The notes: generated from the letters alone by a model not told the origin. A stretch of DNA of 14,870 bases from a bacterium (GCA_021813595.1 JAKAKF010000125.1:1-14870), one strand, 5' to 3'. Counted from the first letter of the stretch, positions 1-8,162 are shown. Numbers and translations: made by a program.

Positions 1-207
1 AAAATAAAAGGCGATTTTAAAAAAGGGGACGGAGTTTACGTATTGGACGAAAAAGGAACGGTTTTGTCTAAAGGCATATCCAATTTAGATTCGGACGATA
101 TTAAAAAAATAAAAGGGTTAAGCTCTGAAGAGATAGAAGCTAAATTCGGAAAAGACAACATTTCTTCCCTCGTCGTGCATAAGGACAAGATGGTCGCAAA
201 TATATAA
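1..207 (+). CDS. proB: Glutamate 5-kinase, C-terminal PUA-domain end (partial)
   Basis: Only the last 68 residues are inside the window; the gene enters from the left edge in frame 1 and stops at TAA 205-207. ProB phosphorylates L-glutamate to gamma-glutamyl phosphate, the first step of proline synthesis. The visible part fits the C-terminal PUA domain of bacterial ProB: a strand-rich start (GDGVYVLDEKGTVLSKGISN), then the family-typical GLSSEEIEAKFG stretch and a final VVHKDKMV, matching the usual 'VHRDNMV'-like ending. The kinase domain lies outside. The next gene, 11 nt downstream, is proA, which encodes the following enzyme of the pathway, so the assignment rests on both sequence and context. 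Confidence 0.88.
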   Translation, partial: KIKGDFKKGDGVYVLDEKGTVLSKGISNLDSDDIKKIKGLSSEEIEAKFGKDNISSLVVHKDKMVANI

Positions 208-218
208 AAGGAGTAAAT

Positions 219-1529
219 ATGACAGATAATGATAGAATTAATATAGATACAAATAAAAATAATAATAAAACCGTTTCTATCGAAGAAATCGCCAAAAAGG
301 CGCGCGATGCCTCCGGCAAAATAGCGGAAGCCGGTTCCGCCGTGAAACTTAGCGTCTTATCCACGCTAAAAGATCTTTTGATAAAAGACAGGAAAGCAAT
401 AGAAGCCGAAAACGAGAAGGACGTAGAAAGCGCAAAGGCGGCGGGATTAAGCAAACCGATGATAGACAGGCTCTTTATTAGCGGCAAAGTATTTTCTTCG
501 ATGCTTAATTCTATCGACGACGTAATGAAGATTAAAGATCCGGTAGGCGAAATAGAAAATATGGCGGTAAGGCCTAATGGGCTAATGGTCGGCAGGATGA
601 GAATACCGCTCGGCGTAATAGGAATAATTTACGAATCGAGACCTAACGTTACCATAGATGCCTCTATTTTGTGCCTTTTGTCCGGCAACGCGGTAATATT
701 AAGGGGAGGTTCGGAAGCTATAAATTCCAATAAAATGCTTGCTTCGATAGTTTCTGAAAGCCTCAGGATTAATGGTCTTCCCCCGGAAACCGTGTCCATA
801 ATCCCTTATATCGACAGATCTGCTATAACCGAAATGATATCGCTCAGAAAATATATAGACCTTATAATACCGCGGGGCGGCGAAGGGCTTATTTCTTTCG
901 TAACCGAAAATTCTAAAATTCCGGTTATAAAACACGACAAAGGAGTCTGCCATATATACGTCGATAAATACGCCGATATAAAAAAAACGATAGACGTTAT
1001 AATTAACGCAAAAGTTCAGAGGCCTTCGGTTTGCAACGCCTTAGAAACGCTTTTAGTCCATTCCGATATTATGAACGATTTTATGCCTGCAATGCTTGAC
1101 GAACTTAAAAGGAATGAGGTTGAAACAAGAGTTGACGGCGAGATAATGAATATTTTTAAAAGCAGGTATAATTTTATAATTCCGGCCGCCGATGCGGACT
1201 GGGATGCGGAATACCTCAATCTTACGCTGGCGGTTAAAACCGTTAAAAATATCGGCGAAGCCATAGAACACATAAGGCTTCACGGTTCCAACCATACCGA
1301 ATCCATAATGACGGAAAACTATACGAGAGCGCTTGAATTCATAAAAAAAGTAAATTCATCCTGCGTACTTGTAAACGCTTCCACCAGATTTAACGACGGT
1401 TTCGAGCTTGGGCTGGGCGCGGAAATAGGCATATCTACTTCTAAGATTCACGCATACGGACCTATGGGGGCAAAAGAACTTACTACCACTAAATTCGTAG
1501 TATTCGGGAATTATCAGAAAAGAACTTAA
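219..1529 (+). CDS. proA: Gamma-glutamyl phosphate reductase
   Basis: This enzyme reduces gamma-glutamyl phosphate with NADPH to glutamate-5-semialdehyde, the second step of proline synthesis, in the cytoplasm. It has 436 residues, somewhat longer than the usual ~415-420. The surplus is an Asn/Asp/Lys-rich N-terminal tail (about residues 1-18) before the normal start of the fold. Family landmarks are visible: RIPLGVIGIIYESRPNVT (about 128-145), LRGGSEAINSN (161-171), IPRGGEGLI (217-225), the catalytic cysteine C272 in QRPSVCNALET, and GLGAEIGIST and HAYGPMGAKELTT near the end. The ATG at 219 has a good AAAAGGAG (206-213) 5 nt upstream that overlaps the proB stop codon, so the two genes are almost certainly translated from one message. 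Confidence 0.97.
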   Translation: MTDNDRINIDTNKNNNKTVSIEEIAKKARDASGKIAEAGSAVKLSVLSTLKDLLIKDRKAIEAENEKDVESAKAAGLSKPMIDRLFISGKVFSSMLNSIDDVMKIKDPVGEIENMAVRPNGLMVGRMRIPLGVIGIIYESRPNVTIDASILCLLSGNAVILRGGSEAINSNKMLASIVSESLRINGLPPETVSIIPYIDRSAITEMISLRKYIDLIIPRGGEGLISFVTENSKIPVIKHDKGVCHIYVDKYADIKKTIDVIINAKVQRPSVCNALETLLVHSDIMNDFMPAMLDELKRNEVETRVDGEIMNIFKSRYNFIIPAADADWDAEYLNLTLAVKTVKNIGEAIEHIRLHGSNHTESIMTENYTRALEFIKKVNSSCVLVNASTRFNDGFELGLGAEIGISTSKIHAYGPMGAKELTTTKFVVFGNYQKRT

Positions 1530-1568
1530 GGTTAAGTCAGTTTAAGTAAAGGCGAAAAAATTTAAATT

Positions 1569-2246
1569 ATGAAAATAGGAATTTTCGGAGGCACCTTTAA
1601 TCCTATACATTACGGCCATTTAAGGGCGGCCGAAGAAATAGCGGAAAAATTTTTGGACCAGGTTATATTCGTTCCTACAAATATAACGTCCAATAAAAAT
1701 ATTAACGCCGAAGCTCATCCGCAAAAAAGACTCGAAATGGCGGAAATAGCTATAAAGGGCGAGCAAAAATTTAAAGTTTCGGATATAGAAATTAAAAGAG
1801 GCGGATTTTCATATTCTTACGATACGATAGTAGAGCTTAAAAAAAAATATAAAGACGACGATTTATATTTTATAGCAGGAGCAGATGCTTTCTTAGGATT
1901 AAAAAGCTGGAAGAATGCCGAAGCGATATTGAGAACGATAGATTTTATAGTAGCAGGCAGACCGAAATACGGTTTTAAAAATTTAGTAAAGCTAATCGAT
2001 TTTTTACCCGATAATTTAAAAGAAGATGCCGAAGTTGATTTAAAAGAGGAAAAAATCGTTATAGACGAAAAAAGAGCGGTTTATTTTTTTAATACGACTA
2101 AACTCGATATTTCTTCTACCGTTATAAGAAATAATTTTAAAAATAATATTTCAAACCTCTTTTTGTTGCCAAACGGCGTTATTAATTATATAATAAAAAA
2201 TAAACTATATGAATCAAAACAGAAAACCGCTAAAAAGAACAAATAA
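1569..2246 (+). CDS. nadD: Nicotinate-nucleotide adenylyltransferase
   Basis: NadD transfers AMP from ATP to nicotinate mononucleotide to give deamido-NAD, a central step of NAD synthesis. The nucleotidyltransferase signature GGTFNPIHYGHL is at residues 7-18 (with the HxGH-type motif at 14-17), FIAGADAF at 101-108, and the C-terminal ISSTVIR motif at 181-187. Its 225 residues are slightly above the family norm (about 190-215), with a Lys-rich tail that exists because the frame runs into the next gene. It follows proA by 39 nt with only a weak AAAGG-like site upstream. The last 38 nt overlap the start of rsfS in another frame, a neighbour pairing (nadD-rsfS) that is very common in bacteria. 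Confidence 0.96.
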   Translation: MKIGIFGGTFNPIHYGHLRAAEEIAEKFLDQVIFVPTNITSNKNINAEAHPQKRLEMAEIAIKGEQKFKVSDIEIKRGGFSYSYDTIVELKKKYKDDDLYFIAGADAFLGLKSWKNAEAILRTIDFIVAGRPKYGFKNLVKLIDFLPDNLKEDAEVDLKEEKIVIDEKRAVYFFNTTKLDISSTVIRNNFKNNISNLFLLPNGVINYIIKNKLYESKQKTAKKNK

Positions 2247-2601
2247 AGACGTAAGGGCCGTAATAAATTTTCTTTTGGAAAAAAAAGCCCGTGATATAAT
2301 AGTTTTAGACGTTAGAAAAATTTCAAGCATTACCGATTTTATATTCGTGGCAAGCGGTTCTTCGGACAGACACCTTAACACGATAGCCGATAACCTGCTG
2401 TCTTCTTTCAAACAAAAACCTCTTGGACAGGAAGGAATTTCTACGCCGGGCGCAAGATGGATAGTCATCGATTACGGCGGTATTATGGTTCATTTAATCC
2501 ACGACGACTTGAGAAATTATTATAATATAGAAGGCTTGTGGCCGGAGGCTAAAGAATTAATAGTGGAATCTTCGTTCGGCGAAACCTTAAACGTTAATTA
2601 A
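2209..2601 (+). CDS. rsfS: Ribosomal silencing factor RsfS (Iojap family)
   Basis: RsfS binds ribosomal protein uL14 on the 50S subunit and blocks joining with the 30S, damping translation in poor nutrient conditions (known for the family). The 130-residue protein shows the Iojap domain over about residues 14-125: KKARDIIVLDVRKIS, the SSITDFIFVASGSSDRH segment, then GARWIVIDYGGIMVHL and the closing YYNIEGLWPEA. The start at 2209 lies inside nadD (38-nt overlap) and has no clear Shine-Dalgarno. The next in-frame start-type codon (a TTG near 2273) would cut into the domain, so the overlapping start is preferred, with translation probably coupled to nadD. No rlmH gene follows, although rlmH often sits here in related operons. 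Confidence 0.95.
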   Translation: MNQNRKPLKRTNKDVRAVINFLLEKKARDIIVLDVRKISSITDFIFVASGSSDRHLNTIADNLLSSFKQKPLGQEGISTPGARWIVIDYGGIMVHLIHDDLRNYYNIEGLWPEAKELIVESSFGETLNVN

Positions 2602-2723
2602 AAATATAAACGTTATAAAGTTATTTTTAAACGTAAACGAATAAGGGCTATGAGTGTATATGCGGCAAATAAACCGTAATAAATGATGTATATAAATATA
2701 TAGAAAAAAGGCAGACGTCAAAT

Positions 2724-4094
2724 ATGTATATAATAACCGTCATAGTAGCGATTCTTATTTTAGTCGCATTTTTTGAATATCTTTATGCCCTTAATCCTCA
2801 GAGGATTCCTCTCCATTATGCCCCGGGGAAACTTTACGTTATCCATAATTATCTTATAATTTACATATTCGCCGCATTCCTGATAGGAATAGCGATTATT
2901 TTAATAATAAACGTTTTAAAAGATTCTATAGTTCAGATTAAAAATATATTTTATAAAAGAAAGCAGTATATAAAAACCGAGCTTGACAATTCCGTAAATA
3001 AAGCGTTTGAAGCATACATTAAAGGACAGTACGATAAGGGAATAGATTTAATAAAAAAGTATTCAATTAATTATCCGAATAATATAGGGGCGTATCTTCT
3101 GCTTGTAAAAATATATAAACATAAAGGAAAGATGAAGGAAGCGGAAAATGCCTTGAATAAAGCATTAGAAATAGAAAAAGAAAATGTTACCGCGCTAAAT
3201 GAAGCAGGTAATCTTTATAAACTTAATAAAGAGTACGATAAAGCCGTTTTTTATTTCAATAAAGCGCTTGAATATTCATCAGACGATCTTTACGCCATAT
3301 CCCAGTTAAAAGATATTTTTATAAAAAAAGAGGAATGGAAAAACGCATACAGAATGTCCAAACTTTTTCTTTCCCAGTCTAAAGATAAAGATATAAACAA
3401 AAAAGAAGAACAGGTTATGCTGGGGTTAAAATATGAATTCGGCAAATATCTTCTAGAAACCGAAAACGATACGGTAAGATCAATGAAGCGTTTCAATCAA
3501 GTGCTTAGTCAGGACAAAAATTTTGTGCCGGCTTATTTGTCTCTGGGTGATGCTTTAATAAAAAAAGAAAAAATAAACGAAGCTTTTGAATTATGGGAAA
3601 AGGCATTTCTTAAAACGTCTAATTTAGCTATCGCAATAAAAATAGAGGATGTTTCGATTAAGACCAATCACCCCGAAAATATAATAAGATTTTATCAGGA
3701 GCTTATTTACGACAATCCTGAAAGATGGGAATACAGGCTTTTTCTAGGAAAATTGTATATAAGGTTGGAGATGATAGACGACGCTATAGAAACTTTATCT
3801 TTAATTCCGGCTAATATTTTTAAGGATAACGCCTTAAATTTACTGCTCGCAGAATGTTATTTTAAAAGAGGAAAATATAACGACGCATCGGTAAACTTTA
3901 GAAAAGCCCTTAAAAATAACTATCCCGTTAAACTGCCTTTTGTATGTTCCAACTGCGGTTATACATCTTATAATTATTCGTCTATATGTCCTTCCTGCAA
4001 TAAATGGAACACTTATAATATTAAAACTGCCGGCACGTTATATGAAGTCGCAGCCAAAGACGATGAAAAAAATATTTCCTCTCTGCTTAGATAA
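2724..4094 (+). CDS. lapB: LapA-LapB fusion: membrane-anchored TPR protein with rubredoxin-like zinc module
   Basis: In Enterobacteria LapB is a membrane-anchored TPR protein that, with LapA, tunes LPS synthesis by directing FtsH proteolysis of LpxC. This 456-residue protein appears to carry both parts. Residues 2-21 and 43-65 are two hydrophobic helices separated by a short loop with NPQRIPLHYAPG, the layout and sequence style of LapA (DUF1049); a basic stretch follows (KNIFYKRKQ). Residues about 90-400 are TPR-like helical repeats (for example AYLLLVKIYKHKGKMKEAENALNKALEI, two halves of a repeat near 123-150). The end holds CSNC (408-411) and CPSC (422-425) followed by KW, the rubredoxin-like metal knuckles diagnostic of LapB. 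E. coli LapB is about 390 residues and has one anchor. The gene stands between 122-nt and 65-nt gaps. The LapB part is secure; calling the front half LapA is an inference from topology and motif. Confidence 0.85.
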   Translation: MYIITVIVAILILVAFFEYLYALNPQRIPLHYAPGKLYVIHNYLIIYIFAAFLIGIAIILIINVLKDSIVQIKNIFYKRKQYIKTELDNSVNKAFEAYIKGQYDKGIDLIKKYSINYPNNIGAYLLLVKIYKHKGKMKEAENALNKALEIEKENVTALNEAGNLYKLNKEYDKAVFYFNKALEYSSDDLYAISQLKDIFIKKEEWKNAYRMSKLFLSQSKDKDINKKEEQVMLGLKYEFGKYLLETENDTVRSMKRFNQVLSQDKNFVPAYLSLGDALIKKEKINEAFELWEKAFLKTSNLAIAIKIEDVSIKTNHPENIIRFYQELIYDNPERWEYRLFLGKLYIRLEMIDDAIETLSLIPANIFKDNALNLLLAECYFKRGKYNDASVNFRKALKNNYPVKLPFVCSNCGYTSYNYSSICPSCNKWNTYNIKTAGTLYEVAAKDDEKNISSLLR

Positions 4095-4159
4095 ATTTTA
4101 AATTAAATTTTTCGGCAGCACATCGATATATAATATATAAAAATAAAATATTAAAAATT

Positions 4160-5707
4160 ATGCAAAAATCAAAAAAAGCCGTTTTGATAATAATGGACGG
4201 CTTCGGCATATCCGAAAAGATTAAAGGAAATGCAATAATAAACGCCAAACCGGAATTTATCGAAAAACTTTTTAAGAACTATCCGTTCACGACTTTAAAA
4301 GCTCACGGATTAGACGTGGGATTGCCCGAAAATACTATGGGCAATTCCGAGGTCGGACATTCCAACATAGGCGCGGGTCGTGTAATAATGCAGGATTTAA
4401 CGAAAATAGACCTGCTTATAAAAGAGGATAAACTTAAGGCTAACAACGTCTTATTGGAATTTATCGAAAAAATAAAAAAGGGAAATTCCACGGTTCATCT
4501 GATGGGTCTTCTTTCCGAAAGCGGCGTGCATTCAGAATTAAATCATTTATTATACCTGACGGATGTTTTTTATAAAAACGGAATAAAAAAAATTTATATT
4601 CATACTTTTTTGGACGGCAGGGATTCTCCGCCGCAAAGTTCGCCGGTTTTTCTTAACAAATTAATTGAGCATATAAAGCCTTATGCAGGTAAAGTATTTA
4701 TTTCTACGCTTTGCGGAAGGTTTTATGCTATGGACAGGGATACACGCTGGGACAGGGTTGAAATCGCTTTTAATTTGCTGACTCAGGCAAAAGGAGAAAA
4801 AATTAGCAATCCGTTGGAAGCCGTAAAGAAATTTTACGGCAGGGGTATTACGGACGAATTTATGCCGGCGATAGTAATTGATAACGGCGCGGAAAACGAC
4901 GGTAGAATTAAAGAAAACGATGGCGTTCTTTTCTTTAATTTCAGGGCAGACAGGGCAAAAGAGATTACTATGTCGCTTACTTTCGACGATTTTAATTATT
5001 TTTCCAGAGGGCAGTTTAAACCCGTCGAAAATTTTATTACTATGACTAAATACGACGATTCTTTTAAGAATAAATATATAATAGAACCTCAAAATTATTT
5101 AAATATTCTTGGAGAGGTTATATCGAATCTGGGTTTCAGTCAATTCAGGATAGCGGAAACCGAAAAATATGCTCACGTAACCTATTTTTTTAACTGCGGA
5201 AGGGAAGAACCTTTTAAAAACGAGGAAAGGATGCTTATACCTTCTCCGAGAGAATTTAAAACATATGATTTAATACCTGAAATGAGCGCGTTTAAAATTA
5301 AAGACGCCCTTATAGAAAAAATAAAATCCGGCAAATATGAATTAATTGTGTGTAATTTTGCAAATTGCGATATGGTAGGGCATACCGGCAATTACGATGC
5401 GGCTATAAAAGCAGTGCAGACCGTTAATTCGGTAATTAGTGAGATAATACCGGCAATTTTAAGCCTCGACGGCTGCGTGTGCGCTATAACGGCAGACCAC
5501 GGCAATGCGGAAACTATGATAGACGATAACGGCGAACCTATGACTAATCATACTCTTAATCCCGTGCCGTTCGTTATAGTTTCAAACGATTGCAAGGAAA
5601 TTCCGCCGTTAAAACCAGGGAGGCTTGCGGATATCGCACCGACGGTTTTAAAACTCATGGGATTAGAAGTGCCGGACGAAATGACCGGACGCGTTTTATG
5701 GGAATAA
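4160..5707 (+). CDS. gpmI: 2,3-bisphosphoglycerate-independent phosphoglycerate mutase
   Basis: This dinuclear-Mn enzyme interconverts 3- and 2-phosphoglycerate in glycolysis/gluconeogenesis without a bisphosphoglycerate cofactor. At 515 residues it has the standard length. Alkaline-phosphatase-fold landmarks are present in order: metal ligand D13 in LIIMDGFGI, the catalytic S63 in MGNSEVGHSNIG, GLLSESGVHS, HTFLDGRDSPPQS, GRFYAMDRDTRWDR, FFNFRADRAKE, ETEKYAHVTYFFN, CDMVGHTGNYDAA, and ITADHGNAE with TNHTLNPVPF near the end. No obvious Shine-Dalgarno precedes the ATG; the 65-nt upstream gap is nearly all A/T. The stop codon overlaps the start of the next gene by 10 nt, so it probably heads the run gpmI-rluD-pgeF-coaE. 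Confidence 0.98.
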   Translation: MQKSKKAVLIIMDGFGISEKIKGNAIINAKPEFIEKLFKNYPFTTLKAHGLDVGLPENTMGNSEVGHSNIGAGRVIMQDLTKIDLLIKEDKLKANNVLLEFIEKIKKGNSTVHLMGLLSESGVHSELNHLLYLTDVFYKNGIKKIYIHTFLDGRDSPPQSSPVFLNKLIEHIKPYAGKVFISTLCGRFYAMDRDTRWDRVEIAFNLLTQAKGEKISNPLEAVKKFYGRGITDEFMPAIVIDNGAENDGRIKENDGVLFFNFRADRAKEITMSLTFDDFNYFSRGQFKPVENFITMTKYDDSFKNKYIIEPQNYLNILGEVISNLGFSQFRIAETEKYAHVTYFFNCGREEPFKNEERMLIPSPREFKTYDLIPEMSAFKIKDALIEKIKSGKYELIVCNFANCDMVGHTGNYDAAIKAVQTVNSVISEIIPAILSLDGCVCAITADHGNAETMIDDNGEPMTNHTLNPVPFVIVSNDCKEIPPLKPGRLADIAPTVLKLMGLEVPDEMTGRVLWE

Positions 5708-6645
5708 TTTCGTTTATTTATCAGGGTCAGGCAGTAAGATTGGATGTTTTTTTATCCGCAAAATTTTCCGATAAAACAAGAACTTTCATTAAAAAGCTGA
5801 TTTTAAGCGGAGCCGTAAAGGTTAACGGAGAAGCGGTAAACAAGCCCGCATATTTATTAAAAGCCGGTAATTCCGTTGTTTTTGACGAACCCGATCCGGT
5901 TAAGCCTGGCATAAAGATATTCGACAGAGATATTGAAATAATTTATGAAGACGAATATATTGCGGCGGTAAACAAGCCCGCAGGCATTTCGTCCCATCCG
6001 GGAAAAGGTAATTACGACAATACCCTCGTTAATATTTTAATGGGCAAGATTTCCGATCTGTCGGGTATTGGCGGAGTAGAAAGACCGGGGATAGTTCACC
6101 GGTTAGACAAAGATACTTCGGGGATTATGCTTATAGCCAAAAACGATTTTGCGCATAACGCTCTTGCGGAAAGTTTTAAAAACAGAGAAATTAAAAAAAC
6201 TTATTTTGCGGCGGTTTACGGTATTATAGCTCAAAAAAGCGGATGCATGGAAGGATTTATAAAAAGGGACGCCAAAAGCAGGGTTAAGATGACAATGGAT
6301 AAAAAAGAAACCGGAAAATACTGTCTTACCCGCTTTGAGAACATAAAACATATAAGAGGTGCGGCAACACTTCTTAAAGTTTTGCCTGAAACTGGAAGAA
6401 CGCACCAGATAAGAGTTTCCCTTTTTGAAACGGGCTATCCTATTGTAGGTGATAAGCTATATAAAAGAAAAGATATAGAAAACAGATACAAAAGTTTAAA
6501 TTTCGTCAAAAGACAGATGCTTCATGCTTATATGCTTGAATTCCCCCACCCTGCGAATAAAGAAAAAACGGTATTGAAAGCGGAATTTCCAGACGATATG
6601 CTATGGCTTTTGGATGATTCCGGCGATAAAGATGCAATATTATGA
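5698..6645 (+). CDS. rluD: RluA-family rRNA pseudouridine synthase (RluC/RluD type)
   Basis: This enzyme isomerises specific uridines in RNA, most likely 23S rRNA, to pseudouridine. The start is taken at ATG 5698, overlapping the gpmI stop by 10 nt. It gives 315 residues and an N-terminal S4 RNA-binding domain (about 12-60, RLDVFLSAKF...KVNGEAVNKPAYLLKAGN). A longer in-frame opening back to 5590 would only add sequence that is gpmI in another frame. The catalytic domain shows VNKPAGISSHPG (91-102), the signature HRLDKDTSG with catalytic D137, and ETGRTHQIRVSL (231-242). S4 plus HRLD places it in the RluC/RluD/RluA branch. The exact target uridine cannot be told from the sequence, so the symbol is a best guess. 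It ends in an ATGA overlap with the next gene. Confidence 0.88.
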   Translation: MGIISFIYQGQAVRLDVFLSAKFSDKTRTFIKKLILSGAVKVNGEAVNKPAYLLKAGNSVVFDEPDPVKPGIKIFDRDIEIIYEDEYIAAVNKPAGISSHPGKGNYDNTLVNILMGKISDLSGIGGVERPGIVHRLDKDTSGIMLIAKNDFAHNALAESFKNREIKKTYFAAVYGIIAQKSGCMEGFIKRDAKSRVKMTMDKKETGKYCLTRFENIKHIRGAATLLKVLPETGRTHQIRVSLFETGYPIVGDKLYKRKDIENRYKSLNFVKRQMLHAYMLEFPHPANKEKTVLKAEFPDDMLWLLDDSGDKDAIL

Positions 6646-7406
6646 TTTATAATATAGACAAAAACGAGTTGAATCTTGACGAATTTGGAATAAAATACGG
6701 TTTTATGGACGGTTCTATCGATTTTAATACGGCTTGTCCGGCAGCAGAATCGGCAAGAAAAGAGTTTTTAAACATCGTTTCCGAAGACTATTCGTATGAA
6801 GTAAAACAGAGCCACGGCATAAATATTAACGTTTTAGACGAAAAATTTAAAGAAAACGCAAAAAATCGCCGCAGTTTTTTTGGTAACGGCGATGCAGACG
6901 GAGTTTTTACCGGACAGAAAGGCATCGCTTTGTGCATAAGGACGGCAGACTGTGTTCCGGTAATTTTCGTAGGTTTTAAAGATAGAGGCAAAACCGTTGC
7001 CGCAGTTGGTGTCGTGCATTGCGGTTGGAAAGGAACTTACGGCGGGATAATAAAAAATGCCTTATATATAATGACGGAAAGGTTCAATATAAACGCCGGT
7101 TCGATTTTGGCAATTATAGGTCCTTCGATTTGCAAAAAATGCTATGAAGTTAAAGAAGATTTTTTAAATTTATTTTTAAACCAAAATAGTTTAAATATTA
7201 AATTTTTTAAACAAAACACTGATAACGATAAAATTTTTTTCGACTTAAAAGCATATATTAAAAATGAATTAATTTTAAACGGTTTAAGCGGCGAAAATGT
7301 TTACGATATAAATAAATGTACCCTTGAAAACGAAGATTTTTTTAGTTACAGACGCAATAAGACCGACAAAAGACAGGTTTCTTTTATCTCGATAGAAAAT
7401 AAATAG
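6642..7406 (+). CDS. pgeF: YfiH/PgeF family protein (laccase-domain, purine nucleoside phosphorylase/peptidoglycan-editing type)
   Basis: This family (bacterial YfiH, human LACC1/FAMIN) has been called polyphenol oxidase, a purine nucleoside phosphorylase/adenosine deaminase, and a peptidoglycan-editing factor that hydrolyses faulty precursors. The 254-residue product has the expected metal-site residues: H58 in VKQSHG, C104 in RTADCVPV, and H126 in GVVHCGWKG. IGPSICKKCYEV (159-170) and FFSYRRNKTDKRQVSFI (233-249) are also typical. The usual HAGWRG is HCGWKG here, placing an extra cysteine (C127) next to the metal-site histidine. It starts at ATGA, overlapping the pseudouridine synthase stop by 4 nt; an rluD-yfiH pair is a common arrangement, which supports both calls. 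Confidence 0.92.
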   Translation: MIYNIDKNELNLDEFGIKYGFMDGSIDFNTACPAAESARKEFLNIVSEDYSYEVKQSHGININVLDEKFKENAKNRRSFFGNGDADGVFTGQKGIALCIRTADCVPVIFVGFKDRGKTVAAVGVVHCGWKGTYGGIIKNALYIMTERFNINAGSILAIIGPSICKKCYEVKEDFLNLFLNQNSLNIKFFKQNTDNDKIFFDLKAYIKNELILNGLSGENVYDINKCTLENEDFFSYRRNKTDKRQVSFISIENK

Positions 7407-7428
7407 CATAGTGGAGCTTTATAAATAA

Positions 7429-8064
7429 ATGATTAAAATAGGATTGACCGGCTCTATAGGTTCAGGCAAGACCACTGTGCTTAATTTATTTAAAAATTAC
7501 GGTTTTTTAACGGTAAACCTCGACGAAGAGGCAAAAAAAATTTATAAAAAAAACAGCTTGGAATATAAAAAAATTGTTGATTTTTTTGGAAATAAAATCT
7601 TAAATAAAGATTATGATATAGACCGCGGTGTTCTTGCCGGCATAATTTTTTCGGATATTTCAAAGAAAAAAGTTTTAGAAGATATAGTTTATCCTGCTTT
7701 GCGACAAAAGATAGACGTATTTCTTGCAGAAAACAGCGAGAGCGCCGCCGTCATAGAAGGAGCCGTTATTATAGAATCGGGATATTATCTGAATTTAGAT
7801 AAAACCGCTTTAGTAACCTGCGATTTTTCAAAAAGGGTTATGCGGTCTTATAAAAAATTCGATATAGAAGATTTTACTAAAAGAGATAAAAATCAATTGA
7901 GCCAGAAAGAAAAAATTAAAAAATCGAATTTTATAATAAACAATAATTTCGGATTTAAATTTTTAATTCCCCAAATTGAATTTTTTGTACAATTTTTAAA
8001 AAATATATACGGAGATAAACTAAAGTCTATCCCAATAAATATGCCTGTTTCCAATAAACTATAA
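7429..8064 (+). CDS. coaE: Dephospho-CoA kinase (divergent)
   Basis: CoaE phosphorylates the ribose 3'-hydroxyl of dephospho-CoA, the last step of coenzyme A synthesis. The 211-residue protein opens with a perfect P-loop, GLTGSIGSGKTT (5-16), and keeps the key aspartate D32 (NLDEEAKK, where most members have DAD). IFSDISKKKVLEDIVYPAL (73-91) corresponds to the family block ending in 'HP', but the histidine is tyrosine (Y88). The lid region and second half are AT-rich and diverged, although Arg/Lys and the closing FIINNNF remain. It lies 22 nt after pgeF with a GTGGAG (7411-7416) in the gap. The identity is firm from the P-loop and layout; the substitutions suggest fast evolution and not loss of function. 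Confidence 0.9.
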   Translation: MIKIGLTGSIGSGKTTVLNLFKNYGFLTVNLDEEAKKIYKKNSLEYKKIVDFFGNKILNKDYDIDRGVLAGIIFSDISKKKVLEDIVYPALRQKIDVFLAENSESAAVIEGAVIIESGYYLNLDKTALVTCDFSKRVMRSYKKFDIEDFTKRDKNQLSQKEKIKKSNFIINNNFGFKFLIPQIEFFVQFLKNIYGDKLKSIPINMPVSNKL

Positions 8065-8145
8065 TATTTAAAAATAAAATAATAAATAAAATTAAATAAG
8101 CCCCATAAAAATAACATAAATAATCGATATATTTGTTTTTTTGAA

Positions 8146-8151
8146 TATAAT
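8146..8151 (+). promoter_or_regulatory. Possible -10 element (TATAAT) upstream of the GGDEF-like gene
   Basis: A perfect TATAAT lies in the 115-nt gap after coaE, with a TG two bases before it, close to an extended -10. A start about 7 nt downstream would leave a roughly 20-nt leader holding the Shine-Dalgarno. No good -35 match is seen 16-18 nt upstream, and perfect -10 hexamers arise often in sequence this A/T-rich, so this is only a suggestion that the GGDEF-like gene and rho have their own promoter. Confidence 0.25.
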
Positions 8152-8162
8152 TCAGAGGGGGA

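Noticed and set aside
4095..4112. A/T inverted repeat after the LapAB gene as a terminator
   Set aside because: The possible stem is entirely A/T and very weak; such repeats are expected by chance here.
5590..5697. N-terminal extension of the pseudouridine synthase
   Set aside because: This stretch is the conserved C-terminus of gpmI read in another frame, and the S4 domain begins just after ATG 5698.
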